DNA from: Azospirillum agricola
GTDB lineage: Bacteria > Pseudomonadota > Alphaproteobacteria > Azospirillales > Azospirillaceae
Assembly: GCF_017876095.1 (NCBI RefSeq)
Contig: NZ_JAGINM010000013.1
Location: 62,001 to 126,000 of the forward strand
DNA: 64,000 nt
Reading direction: 5' to 3'
Part shown: one piece after another, positions 56,227 through 63,717 of the stretch
How the letters are laid out: every line of letters begins with the position of its first letter
Numbering within the stretch: the stretch's first letter is position 1
Notes under the pieces: generated by a model
Told to the model about the DNA's origin: nothing
Seen by the model: the letters and a program-made list of their open reading frames with translations, nothing else
The model's database searches: none
Position numbers and translations under genes: made by a program

Positions 56227-56562
56227 ATGACCATCGGTTACGACGATTTCGCGAAGCTGGACATCCGGGTCGGCACCATCACCGCCGTCGATCCCTTTCC
56301 CGAGGCGCGCAAGCCGGCCTACAAGCTGACCGTCGATTTCGGCGGCGCCATCGGCACCAAGCGCAGTTCGGCGCAGATCACGACCCATTACGCGCCCGAC
56401 GCGCTGGTCGGCCGCCAGATCCTGGCCGTGGTCAATTTTCCGCCCAAGCGGATCGGCCCCTTCACCAGCGAGGTCCTGTGCCTCGGCGTGCCGGACGCGG
56501 AGGGGGCGGTGGTCCTGGTCGGTCCGGAGCGGACCGTGCCGAACGGCGGCCAGCTCTACTGA
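56227..56562 (+). CDS. csaA: CsaA-type tRNA-binding domain protein
   Basis: A 111-aa stand-alone OB-fold tRNA-binding domain, homologous to CsaA, a dimeric protein with proposed chaperone activity. Segments: DDFAKLDIRVGTITAVDPFPEARKPAYKLTVDFG, SSAQITTHYAPDALVGRQI, VVNFPPKRIGPFTSEVLCLG. Length and motifs match. A frame extension upstream to 56191 lacks a ribosome site. It lies between the phasin terminator and the MCP gene. Confidence 0.92.
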   Translation: MTIGYDDFAKLDIRVGTITAVDPFPEARKPAYKLTVDFGGAIGTKRSSAQITTHYAPDALVGRQILAVVNFPPKRIGPFTSEVLCLGVPDAEGAVVLVGPERTVPNGGQLY

Positions 56563-56655
56563 GCGCCCGACCGCAAGGCGCCAGCGGCAAAACGAAGCAG
56601 ACGTCGCGAGAACATCAGCCTTTTCAAGGCCATCGGCGAGATGCTCGGAATTTGT

Positions 56656-56681
56656 CCTGGATTTTATCAAAATCCGGAATT
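56656..56681 (+). terminator. weak AT-rich hairpin between csaA and the MCP gene
   Basis: GGATTTT (56659-56665) and AAAATCC (56669-56675) pair around an ATC loop, extendable by TCC/GGA with one bulge, followed by ATTTTTC. It may end csaA, or it may be part of the MCP promoter region. Confidence 0.4.
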
Positions 56682-56751
56682 TTTCCCGAAGGGCTCTCCA
56701 TGCTAGAGCCATCCCCGGACCTTGTGGATCGATGGTTGCGGGGGCGCGGGA

Positions 56752-58746
56752 ATGAGGGCGTTTATCGGCGGGCTGTCCATTTCGACGAAAGTCTCGGTGC
56801 TGAACCTCGCGGGCATGCTGTTCCTCAGCACCGCCATCCTGTTCGCCATCGCCCAGGTCATCGCCCGCGACCTGGAACGGCAGGCGGTCGACATGCAGCG
56901 TCTCAGCATGGACATCGCCTGGAGCGCCCTTCAGGAAGGCGGCCAGGACTTCACCGTCGCCGACGGGGTTCTGAAGCTTGGCGCCACGACGCTGAACGAC
57001 AACAACGCCATCGTCGACCGGATCAAGCGCATCACCGGCGGCACCGCCACCATCTTCCAGGGCGACCGGCGAATCGCCACGAACGTGCTGAAGCCGGACG
57101 GCTCGCGCGCGGTCGGCACGGTGCTGGCGCCCGGCCCGGCCCATGATTCCGTGCTCGGCCGGGGCACCGGCTACCGCGGCATGGTGACCATCCTCGGCGA
57201 GGAGTATTACGCCGCCTACGACCCGATCAAGGATCGCGGCGGCAAGACCATCGGCATCCTCTATGTCGGCATCCAGAAGAGCCTGGTCTTCGCCACCTTC
57301 AACGACAGCATGCGCTTCGCCGCCCTGCTGGTGGTGATCTGCGCGCTGGTGCTGGCGGTTCCCGGCTATCTGGTGCTGCGCCGGCTGCTGCGGCCGGTCG
57401 GCCAGTTGACCCGCGCGATGGACGGGCTGTCGACCGGCGACCTCGCCACCCCCATCGCCGGCACGGAGCGGCTCGACGAGATCGGCGTGATGGCGCGCTC
57501 GGTCGTGGTCTTCCGCAACGGCATGGCCGAGGCCGAGCGGCTGCGCGCCGACCAGGAGATCCAGCGCATCGAGGGCGAGGCGCAGAAGCGCCGCGCGCTC
57601 CAGAGCATGGCCGACACGGTCGAGCATGAGAGCCGCGAGGCGGTCGAGCTGGTGGCCGCGCGCACCCAGGCGATGGACCACAACGCCGAGGGGATGGCGG
57701 TGTCGGCGGGGCTGGTCGGCGCCAACGCCCAGAACGTCGCCGCCGCCGCCGAGCAGGCGCTGAGCAACGCCCAGGCGGTGGCGTCGGCCGCCGAACAGCT
57801 CGCCGCCTCGATCGGCGAGATCGGCTCGCAGGTCGAGCAGGCGGCCAGCGTCACCCGCTCCGCCGTCGAGGCCGGGCGGCGCACGGAAGGCACCATCGAG
57901 TCGCTGTCCTCGGCGGTCGGACGGATCGGCGACGTCGCCGGGCTGATCCAGGGCATCGCCGCGCAGACCAACCTGCTGGCGCTCAACGCCACCATCGAGG
58001 CGGCCCGCGCCGGCGAGGCTGGCAAGGGCTTTGCCGTGGTCGCCAACGAGGTGAAGAACCTCGCCAACCAGACCGCCCGCTCGACCGAGGAAATCTCCCG
58101 CCTGATCGCGGAGATCCAGTCGGTCACCGAGCGGAGCGTCGCCGAGGTCCGCGCCATCAGCCACACCATCGGCGAGATCGATTCGATCTCCAGCACCGTG
58201 GCGGCGGCGGTGGAGGAACAGGCGGCGGCCACCCAGGAAATCTCCCGCAACGTCAACCAGACCGCCACCGCCGCCACCGACGTGTCGCTGCGCATCCACG
58301 AGGTCTCGCGCGAGGCGGCGACCACCGGGGAGCACGCGGCCGAGCTGCGGGCCGGCGCGTCCGGCGTCGCCCACAGCATCGACGAGCTGATGCATGTGCT
58401 GGTCCGCGCCGTGCGCACCGCGACTGAGGACGTGGACCGCCGCCATCTGCCGCGCTACCGTGTCGAGGCGCCCTGTACGGTCGAGGGGGAAGGGGGAGCC
58501 CGCGTGACGGTGCGGCTTCTCGACATCTCGCGCCATGGCGCGGCGCTTGCGGGGGCCGAGGGGCTGGGGCCGCGCGGGACGCTGCTGTTCGACGAGCTGG
58601 GCATCCCCTTGCCCTTCGTCGAGTCCTACCGCGAGGAGGACGTCCTGCGGGTGCGCTTCCGCATGGAGGCGATCGACCAGACCGCGTTCGACGGCCGGTT
58701 CGACCGGTTCGAACGCGGCATGAGGGACCGCCGGATCGTCGCCTGA
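56752..58746 (+). CDS. methyl-accepting chemotaxis protein with C-terminal PilZ domain
   Basis: A 664-aa chemoreceptor. Two membrane helices (about 10-32 and 185-207) flank a periplasmic single-Cache sensor. HAMP follows (RRLLRPVGQLTRAMDGLSTGDLATPI). The signalling hairpin tip is GIAAQTNLLALNATIEAARAGEAGKGFAVVANEVKNLANQ. Residues after about 560 form a PilZ domain: RHLPR (RxxxR) and DISRHGAAL (DxSxxG), the residues that bind cyclic-di-GMP. The MCP-PilZ fusion resembles Tlp1 of Azospirillum brasilense. ATG 56752 has a poor ribosome site. Confidence 0.93.
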   Translation: MRAFIGGLSISTKVSVLNLAGMLFLSTAILFAIAQVIARDLERQAVDMQRLSMDIAWSALQEGGQDFTVADGVLKLGATTLNDNNAIVDRIKRITGGTATIFQGDRRIATNVLKPDGSRAVGTVLAPGPAHDSVLGRGTGYRGMVTILGEEYYAAYDPIKDRGGKTIGILYVGIQKSLVFATFNDSMRFAALLVVICALVLAVPGYLVLRRLLRPVGQLTRAMDGLSTGDLATPIAGTERLDEIGVMARSVVVFRNGMAEAERLRADQEIQRIEGEAQKRRALQSMADTVEHESREAVELVAARTQAMDHNAEGMAVSAGLVGANAQNVAAAAEQALSNAQAVASAAEQLAASIGEIGSQVEQAASVTRSAVEAGRRTEGTIESLSSAVGRIGDVAGLIQGIAAQTNLLALNATIEAARAGEAGKGFAVVANEVKNLANQTARSTEEISRLIAEIQSVTERSVAEVRAISHTIGEIDSISSTVAAAVEEQAAATQEISRNVNQTATAATDVSLRIHEVSREAATTGEHAAELRAGASGVAHSIDELMHVLVRAVRTATEDVDRRHLPRYRVEAPCTVEGEGGARVTVRLLDISRHGAALAGAEGLGPRGTLLFDELGIPLPFVESYREEDVLRVRFRMEAIDQTAFDGRFDRFERGMRDRRIVA

Positions 58747-58806
58747 GAACGGCGCCCGACCCGGCGAGGACGATCCGGCCGGGCCTTGGACATCGGGGAG
58801 GGCAAT

Positions 58807-59484
58807 GTGAGCATCCGCGACTCCTTCAACAGCGCCGCCGAACGCTATGACGGCGTCCGGCGCGTGCTGATTCCCTGTTTCGACGATTTCTACGGCACCG
58901 CCGTCGATCTGCTGGGCGAGCCGGACGGGCGGCCGCTGCGGATCCTCGATCTCGGCGCGGGAACCGGGCTGCTCGCCGCCGCGATCCGGCGGCGCTTTCC
59001 GGCGGCGGTCCTGACCCTGCTCGACGTCGCGGAGGACATGCTGTCCGTCGCCCGCCAGCGATTCGCGGGCGACGGCAACGTCGATTTCCGGGTGGCCGAT
59101 TACGGGGCCGGCGACCTCGGCGGACCGTACGACGCGGTGGTGTCGGCCCTGTCCATCCATCATCTGGAGCACCCGGCCAAGCGGGCGCTGTTCGGCCGCG
59201 CCTTCGCGGCGCTGGCGCCGGGCGGTCGCTTCGTCAACGCCGACCAGGCGCAGGGGCCGACCCCGGCGCTCGACGCGCGGTACGACGCCACCTGGGTCCG
59301 TCAGGTTCATGCCGGCGGCGTCAACGAGGCCGATTTCGCCGCCGCCCGCCGCCGCCAGGCCTTCGACCGCATGGCGCCGCTCGCCGACCAGCTCCGCTGG
59401 CTGGACGAGGCCGGCTTCGCCGAGGTCGACTGCGTCTTCAAGAGCTGGAGCTTCGTGGTCTACACCGGCGTCCGTCCGGCCTGA
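58807..59484 (+). CDS. class I SAM-dependent methyltransferase
   Basis: A 225-aa Rossmann methyltransferase. The SAM motif is ILDLGAGTGLLAAAIRRRFP, followed by LLDVAEDMLSVARQRF, FRVADYGAGDLGGPYDAVVSALSIHHLE, and GGRFVNADQAQGP. Substrate is unknown; the pattern resembles small-molecule methyltransferases. GTG 58807 has GGGAGGG upstream at good distance, better than the TTG at 58786. It follows the MCP gene by 60 bp and may be co-transcribed; a direct link to chemotaxis is not apparent. Confidence 0.86.
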   Translation: MSIRDSFNSAAERYDGVRRVLIPCFDDFYGTAVDLLGEPDGRPLRILDLGAGTGLLAAAIRRRFPAAVLTLLDVAEDMLSVARQRFAGDGNVDFRVADYGAGDLGGPYDAVVSALSIHHLEHPAKRALFGRAFAALAPGGRFVNADQAQGPTPALDARYDATWVRQVHAGGVNEADFAAARRRQAFDRMAPLADQLRWLDEAGFAEVDCVFKSWSFVVYTGVRPA

Positions 59485-59497
59485 GCCGCGAACCCGC

Positions 59498-60892
59498 CTA
59501 CAGCGGCAGACGGACGAGCGCCCGCAGCCCGCCATAGGGGCTGTCGTCGAGCGTGATGTCGCCGCCATGGCCGCGGGCGACGTCGCGGGCGATGGTCAGG
59601 CCGAGGCCGGAGCCGCCGGTGTCGAGGTTGCGCGAGCGGTCGATGCGGAAGAAGGGCTTGAACACGTCCTCGCGCATGGCGGCGGGGATGCCGGGGCCGT
59701 CGTCGTCGATGACGATCTCCACCGTGCCGCCGCGCTGCGCGGCGCGCACCCAGGCGGACCCGGCGTGGCGGCCGGCGTTCACCAGCAGGTTGTCGATGCA
59801 GCGCCGCATCGCGTTCGGGCGCAGCGGCAGGGTGATCGGCCCGTCGAGCGACAGCGACACCTCGGTCCCCTGGCGCCGGGCTCCCGCCGCCGCCTCGTTC
59901 AGCAGACGGGACAGGTCGGTCGGCTGCACCGCCTCCGTCCCCTCGCCGCGCGCGAAGGCGAGATAGCCCTCGATCATCGCCTCCATCTCGGCGACGTCGG
60001 TCATCAGCTCCTCGATCTCGGCCTCGCAGCCCTCCGCCATGGCGCCGAGCATGTCGAGCGCCAGCTTCATGCGGGTCAGCGGCGTGCGCAGATCGTGGCT
60101 GACGCCGGCCAGCATCTCGGTGCGCTGGGTGATCTGGCGCTGGATGCGCTCGCGCATCAGCAGGAAGGCGGAGGCGGCCTGCCGCACCTCGGTGGCGCCC
60201 TCCATCTTGAAGTTGGTGACGTCGCGCCCCTTGCCGAGCGAATCGGCGGCGGCGGCCAGCCGCTTGATCGGGCGGATCTGGTTGCGCATGAACAGGATCG
60301 CCACGGCGAACAGCACGATGGCCGACCCGACCATCCACAGGATGAAGATGTAGCTGGTCGGCGTGAACAGGCGGCGTTCCGGCGACATCACCGACAGCAC
60401 GCCGTCGGCCATCTGGACGCGGATCTCGTACCATTCATGGGCGACCTCCGCGTTGATCGCGAAGGGGCGGGCGACCCGCTCGTCCATCGCCTTGCCCAGC
60501 GTGCGTTGCAGCAGGCCGCGCAGGACCGGGCGCTCGTCCGGCAGGATCTTGCCGGGTTCCAGCGTGACGATCAGGTCGGTGGTGCGGGCGGTGGTCGCCA
60601 GCGCCCAGTTGCGCCCCTCCTCGCTCGGGTCGTGCTCAAGCTGGGCGATGACGGTGGCGATGTCGCCGGCCACCGCGAAGGCCAGACGGTTGGTCACCGT
60701 GTCCCAGTGCCGGTCGTAGAAGATCCAGGTCGCCACCGCCTGGGCCAGGATCACCGGGGTGACGATGATCAGCAGCGAGCGGCCGAACAGCGTGCGCGGC
60801 AGGAAGCGCTTCAGCCACAGGCCGCCGCGGCCCCGGCGGTCGCGCCGCGCCGCGGCGCCGGACGCGCGATCCGGGCCGGCGGCGGCGGTCAC
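59498..60892 (-). CDS. EnvZ/OsmZ-type sensor histidine kinase
   Basis: A 464-aa membrane histidine kinase. Helices at about 36-57 and 182-202 flank a periplasmic domain. HAMP runs about 203-250. The dimerisation/phosphoacceptor motif is GVSHDLRTPLTRMKLAL with His266. The ATPase domain has NLLVNAGRHA (N box), IDDDGPGIPA (G1) and TGGSGLGLTIARDVARGHGG (G2). GTG 60892 overlaps the regulator stop (GTGA). Partner of the OmpR-like regulator; stimulus unknown, osmotic control only by analogy. Confidence 0.9.
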   Translation of the reverse strand: MTAAAGPDRASGAAARRDRRGRGGLWLKRFLPRTLFGRSLLIIVTPVILAQAVATWIFYDRHWDTVTNRLAFAVAGDIATVIAQLEHDPSEEGRNWALATTARTTDLIVTLEPGKILPDERPVLRGLLQRTLGKAMDERVARPFAINAEVAHEWYEIRVQMADGVLSVMSPERRLFTPTSYIFILWMVGSAIVLFAVAILFMRNQIRPIKRLAAAADSLGKGRDVTNFKMEGATEVRQAASAFLLMRERIQRQITQRTEMLAGVSHDLRTPLTRMKLALDMLGAMAEGCEAEIEELMTDVAEMEAMIEGYLAFARGEGTEAVQPTDLSRLLNEAAAGARRQGTEVSLSLDGPITLPLRPNAMRRCIDNLLVNAGRHAGSAWVRAAQRGGTVEIVIDDDGPGIPAAMREDVFKPFFRIDRSRNLDTGGSGLGLTIARDVARGHGGDITLDDSPYGGLRALVRLPL

Positions 60893-61590
60893 GGGTCGGG
60901 CCTCAGCACGTACCCTTCGCCGCGCACGGTGTGCAGGTAGCGCGGCTCGCGCGGGTCGGCCTCGATCTTGCGGCGCAGGCGGGTGACCTGGACGTCGACG
61001 GTGCGGGCGTTGCCGGCGACCTTGCTGCGCTCCGTCAGCTCCTCGCGGCTGAAGGTGACGCCGGGCGAGGTGGCGAGGATGCGCAGCAGGCTGGCCTCCG
61101 CCGTGGTCAGGCGGACGACCTCGTCGCCGGCGCGCAGCTCGTCGCGGTCGGGCAGGTAGAGCAGGGGACCCAGCCGCACCGGCGGAGCCGGGGTGGCGGC
61201 GGGCTCCGGCGGCCGGGCGGCCTGCCGGCGCAGGATCGAGTTGATGCGCAGCAGCAGCTCGCGCGGGTTGAAGGGCTTGGCGAGATAGTCGTCGGCCCCG
61301 GCCTCCAAGCCGGCGATGCGGTCGTCCGGCTCGTCGCGGGCGGTCAGCAGCAGGATCGGCAGGTCGCGCGTCCGCCGCAGCGATTCGGTCAGCTCGAGTC
61401 CCGACTCGCCGGGCATCATGATGTCGAGCACCAGCAGGTCGAAGGCCAGCCCGCCGAGCTGCGCCCGCGCGTCGGCCGCGTCGCGCGCCGTGCTGACCAT
61501 GAAGCCGTTGCCGGCCAGATACTTGCGCAGAAGCTCGCGCAGGCGGGTGTCGTCGTCGACGACCAGGATGTGGGGCTGGTCTTCCGTCAT
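60889..61590 (-). CDS. OmpR-type response regulator
   Basis: A 233-aa OmpR/PhoB-family regulator. The receiver has acidic pocket Asp12-Asp13, phosphoacceptor Asp56 (LLVLDIMMP) and Lys in DYLAKPFNPRELLLR. A linker with Pro/Ala precedes the winged-helix domain (RLTTAEASLLRILATSPGVTFSREELTER, then ARTVDVQVTRLRRKIEADP). ATG 61590 was taken as start. It is first in a two-gene operon with the overlapping kinase gene and is divergent from the small orphan gene at 61709, which shares its promoter region. Confidence 0.92.
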   Translation of the reverse strand: MTEDQPHILVVDDDTRLRELLRKYLAGNGFMVSTARDAADARAQLGGLAFDLLVLDIMMPGESGLELTESLRRTRDLPILLLTARDEPDDRIAGLEAGADDYLAKPFNPRELLLRINSILRRQAARPPEPAATPAPPVRLGPLLYLPDRDELRAGDEVVRLTTAEASLLRILATSPGVTFSREELTERSKVAGNARTVDVQVTRLRRKIEADPREPRYLHTVRGEGYVLRPDP

Positions 61591-61647
61591 GGGGCGACTA
61601 TAGCGCGGTCGCCCATCCGGCGTATAGCGGACCGGCAACGATGCGCG

Positions 61648-61679
61648 TTGACGGTTTTGACGCATTTCCGTGTTACACT
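61648..61679 (+). promoter_or_regulatory. candidate extended -10 promoter of the small orphan gene
   Basis: TGT-TACACT (61671-61679) fits an extended -10, 30 bp before ATG 61709. TTGACG occurs at 61648-61653 and again at 61657-61662; neither is at the ideal 17-bp distance, so the extended -10 is the stronger evidence. The duplicated TTGACG may also be a regulator site. Confidence 0.45.
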
Positions 61680-61708
61680 GTGAACCCTGGGATCACAGGA
61701 GCGATCAA

Positions 61709-61960
61709 ATGGCCGATGACAACAGGTCCGCCGACCGTCAGGACCTGGACGCGATGACCCGCGAATTCCTGGCGAAGGGTGGCAAGATCATGCAGTGCGC
61801 GCCGGGTTCCTCGGACAATGTGGTGTATCGAAAGGGCACCTTCCGCCGCCGCCCCGCCGGGGACGGCAAGACGGGCGTCCCGGCGGGCGTTCAACCGGGC
61901 GCCCCGGCCGCCGCGGCCTCCCAGCCCGTTGCGGTCGGCGGCGATTCGGGCGCCGACTGA
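61709..61960 (+). CDS. small hypothetical protein, 83 aa
   Basis: A hydrophilic 83-aa protein. A likely structured N-terminal half (RQDLDAMTREFLAKGGKIMQCAPGSSDNVVYRKGTF, basic end RRRP) is followed by a disordered Ala/Pro/Gly tail. AGGAGC precedes ATG 61709 at good distance. No family is recognised; the core LAKGGKIMQCAPG looks like something that could be conserved in related bacteria. It lies between the divergent OmpR operon and the convergent MarR gene. Confidence 0.66.
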   Translation: MADDNRSADRQDLDAMTREFLAKGGKIMQCAPGSSDNVVYRKGTFRRRPAGDGKTGVPAGVQPGAPAAAASQPVAVGGDSGAD

Positions 61961-61984
61961 GGTTCCGGACTGACGCGGACCGCG

Positions 61985-62494
61985 TCAGCGTTTCGTGGCG
62001 AGGCGGGCCGGTGCGGGGGGAGTGAACTTCGCCCGGTCCTCGTCGTCCAGCATCCCCATCATCACCTTGCGGAACCCCTCCACCGCCTCGGCCCCCGCCA
62101 TGCGGTAGGCGCGCGCGATGCGCTGGCGCTGGGTTTCCGACAATTGCCGCTCCAGCTCCACGCCCTTGCCGGTCAGCTCCAGCAGACGCTGGCGGCGGTC
62201 GCGCGCTCCGGTCTGCTGGTCGATGAAGCCCTGGCGGACCAGTTCGCCCAGCACGCGCGACAGGCTCTGCTTGGTGATCTTCAGGATCGCCAGCAGCTCC
62301 GACACGGTGATCTTGGGATAGCGCCCGACGAAATAGATCACGCGGTGGTGCGCCCGGCCGAATCCGATCTCGGCCAGGATCTCGTCCGGCTCGGCGGTGA
62401 ATTCCCGGTAGGCGTAGAACAGCAGCTCCATGCCCGTGCGAAGCTCCTCCTCGCGGAGGAAGAGCTGATTCACGCCTGCTTTTAGGTCAGCCAT
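61985..62494 (-). CDS. MarR-family transcriptional regulator
   Basis: A 169-aa winged-helix regulator. The DNA-binding part shows RAHHRVIYFVGRYPKITVSELLAILKITKQSLSRVLGELVRQGFIDQQTGARDRRQRLLELTGKG, including the wing DRRQR. Terminal helices form the dimer. It is divergent from ilvE with a near-consensus promoter between them that begins 2 bp from its start codon, so it may repress ilvE and itself. The effector is unknown. Confidence 0.88.
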   Translation of the reverse strand: MADLKAGVNQLFLREEELRTGMELLFYAYREFTAEPDEILAEIGFGRAHHRVIYFVGRYPKITVSELLAILKITKQSLSRVLGELVRQGFIDQQTGARDRRQRLLELTGKGVELERQLSETQRQRIARAYRMAGAEAVEGFRKVMMGMLDDEDRAKFTPPAPARLATKR

Positions 62495-62533
62495 GTTGAC
62501 GCGGTTGGTTCGATTCGTTATAAATAGGTCAGC
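62483..62533. repeat. direct 9-mer repeat spanning the MarR/ilvE promoter
   Basis: TAGGTCAGC occurs at 62483-62491 (in the first codons of the MarR gene) and at 62525-62533 (just after the ilvE -10). The 42-bp period equals four helical turns, so two bound proteins would face the same side and flank the promoter. Confidence 0.5.
62496..62524 (+). promoter_or_regulatory. near-consensus sigma-70 promoter of ilvE
   Basis: TTGACG (62496-62501) and TATAAA (62519-62524) are separated by 17 bp. The -10 is an unusually good match for this GC-rich genome. Expected start of transcription is about 62531, giving a leader of about 165 nt before the ilvE ATG. Confidence 0.78.
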
Positions 62534-62696
62534 AACTCAGACATAAACAATCCTGCGCCTGGACACAAGAGCAAGCTCATGAGCGGCAACCCTTTGCCGC
62601 ACGTGCAGTCGGGCTTTTGCCAAAGGGGGGCGCGTGCCCGGACGCCGGACCGAGAAACCACGCCGGAGACGATCCGGAAACGACGAGGAATCGACC

Positions 62697-63590
62697 ATGT
62701 CCCTTCTGCCTTTCGACGACCGCGACGGCTTCATCTGGTTCGACGGCGCCCTGGTGCCGTGGCGCGACGCCCGCATCCATGTGCTGACCCACGGCCTTCA
62801 TTACGCCAGCAGCGTGTTCGAGGGCGAGCGCGTCTACAACGGCACCGTCTTCAAGCTGACCGAGCATAGCGAGCGGCTGGCGGCGTCGGCCCGCATCCTC
62901 GGCTTCGAGATCCCCTGGTCGGTGGCCGAGATCGACGCGGCGACCCGCCAGACGGTGGAGGCGTCGGGCCTTGCCGACGCCTATGTCCGGCCGGTGGCGT
63001 GGCGCGGCAGCGAGGTGATGGGGGTGTCGGCGCAGGACAGCCGCATCCATCTCGCCATCGCGGTGTGGCCGTGGCCGAGCTATTTCAGCCCGGAGGCGAA
63101 GATGGCCGGCATCCGCCTGTGCTGGGCGCCGTGGCGCCGCCCGTCCCCCGACAGCGCCCCCACCGCCTCGAAGGCCGCCGGCCTCTACATGATCGGCACC
63201 CTGTCGAAGCACGACGCCGAGGCGAAGGGCTACCAGGACGCCCTCATGCTGGACCATCGCGGTTATCTCGCCGAGGCGACCGGCGCCAACCTGTTCCTGG
63301 TGATCGACGGGGCGCTGCACACGCCGATCGCCGACTGCTTCCTCGACGGCATCACCCGCCGCACGGTGATCGACCTCGCCAAGGCGCGCGGCCTGACCGT
63401 GGTGGAGCGCCACATTCCGCCTGAGGATCTGACCAAGGCGCAGGAGGTCTTCCTGACCGGCACGGCCGCCGAGGTGACTCCGGTCGGCGAGATCGGCGAG
63501 CACCGCTTCAAGCCGGGTCCGGTCTGCGCCGCGCTGATCGCCGACTACGACGCGTTGGTGCGGGGAACGGCGGCCAAGGCGGCGGCGTGA
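62697..63590 (+). CDS. ilvE: branched-chain amino-acid aminotransferase
   Basis: Class IV PLP aminotransferase, 297 aa, for leucine, isoleucine and valine. Segments: FDDRDGFIWFDGALVPWRDARIHVLTHGLHYASSVFEGERVYNG, the PLP lysine region TASKAAGLYMIGTLSKHDAEAKGYQDALMLD, and YLAEATGANLFLV, with the cofactor-phosphate loop LTGTAAEVTPV near the end. GAGGA precedes ATG 62697. A D-amino acid transaminase or ADC lyase is the alternative in this fold, but the N-terminal pattern is IlvE-like. Promoter as above. Confidence 0.92.
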   Translation: MSLLPFDDRDGFIWFDGALVPWRDARIHVLTHGLHYASSVFEGERVYNGTVFKLTEHSERLAASARILGFEIPWSVAEIDAATRQTVEASGLADAYVRPVAWRGSEVMGVSAQDSRIHLAIAVWPWPSYFSPEAKMAGIRLCWAPWRRPSPDSAPTASKAAGLYMIGTLSKHDAEAKGYQDALMLDHRGYLAEATGANLFLVIDGALHTPIADCFLDGITRRTVIDLAKARGLTVVERHIPPEDLTKAQEVFLTGTAAEVTPVGEIGEHRFKPGPVCAALIADYDALVRGTAAKAAA

Positions 63591-63615
63591 GCGGTTTGCC
63601 GAAAGCGTTCGATCG

Positions 63616-63703
63616 ACACGGATGAACACGGATGCAGGCTGCGCCTGCTCACGGATGGACGCGGATGTTTTCCGGCCGAACGGAAATCCGTGTTCATCCG
63701 TGT
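63616..63703. repeat. nested inverted repeat after ilvE
   Basis: An 18-bp perfect inverted repeat (63616-63633 with 63686-63703), itself built from repeated CACGGAT words, encloses 52 bp. Inside are two smaller perfect stems: GCAGGC/GCCTGC (63634-63648) and TTTCCG/CGGAAA. It lies between the convergent ilvE and topoisomerase genes. Confidence 0.85.
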
Positions 63704-63717
63704 CTCCGGTTGCCGTC

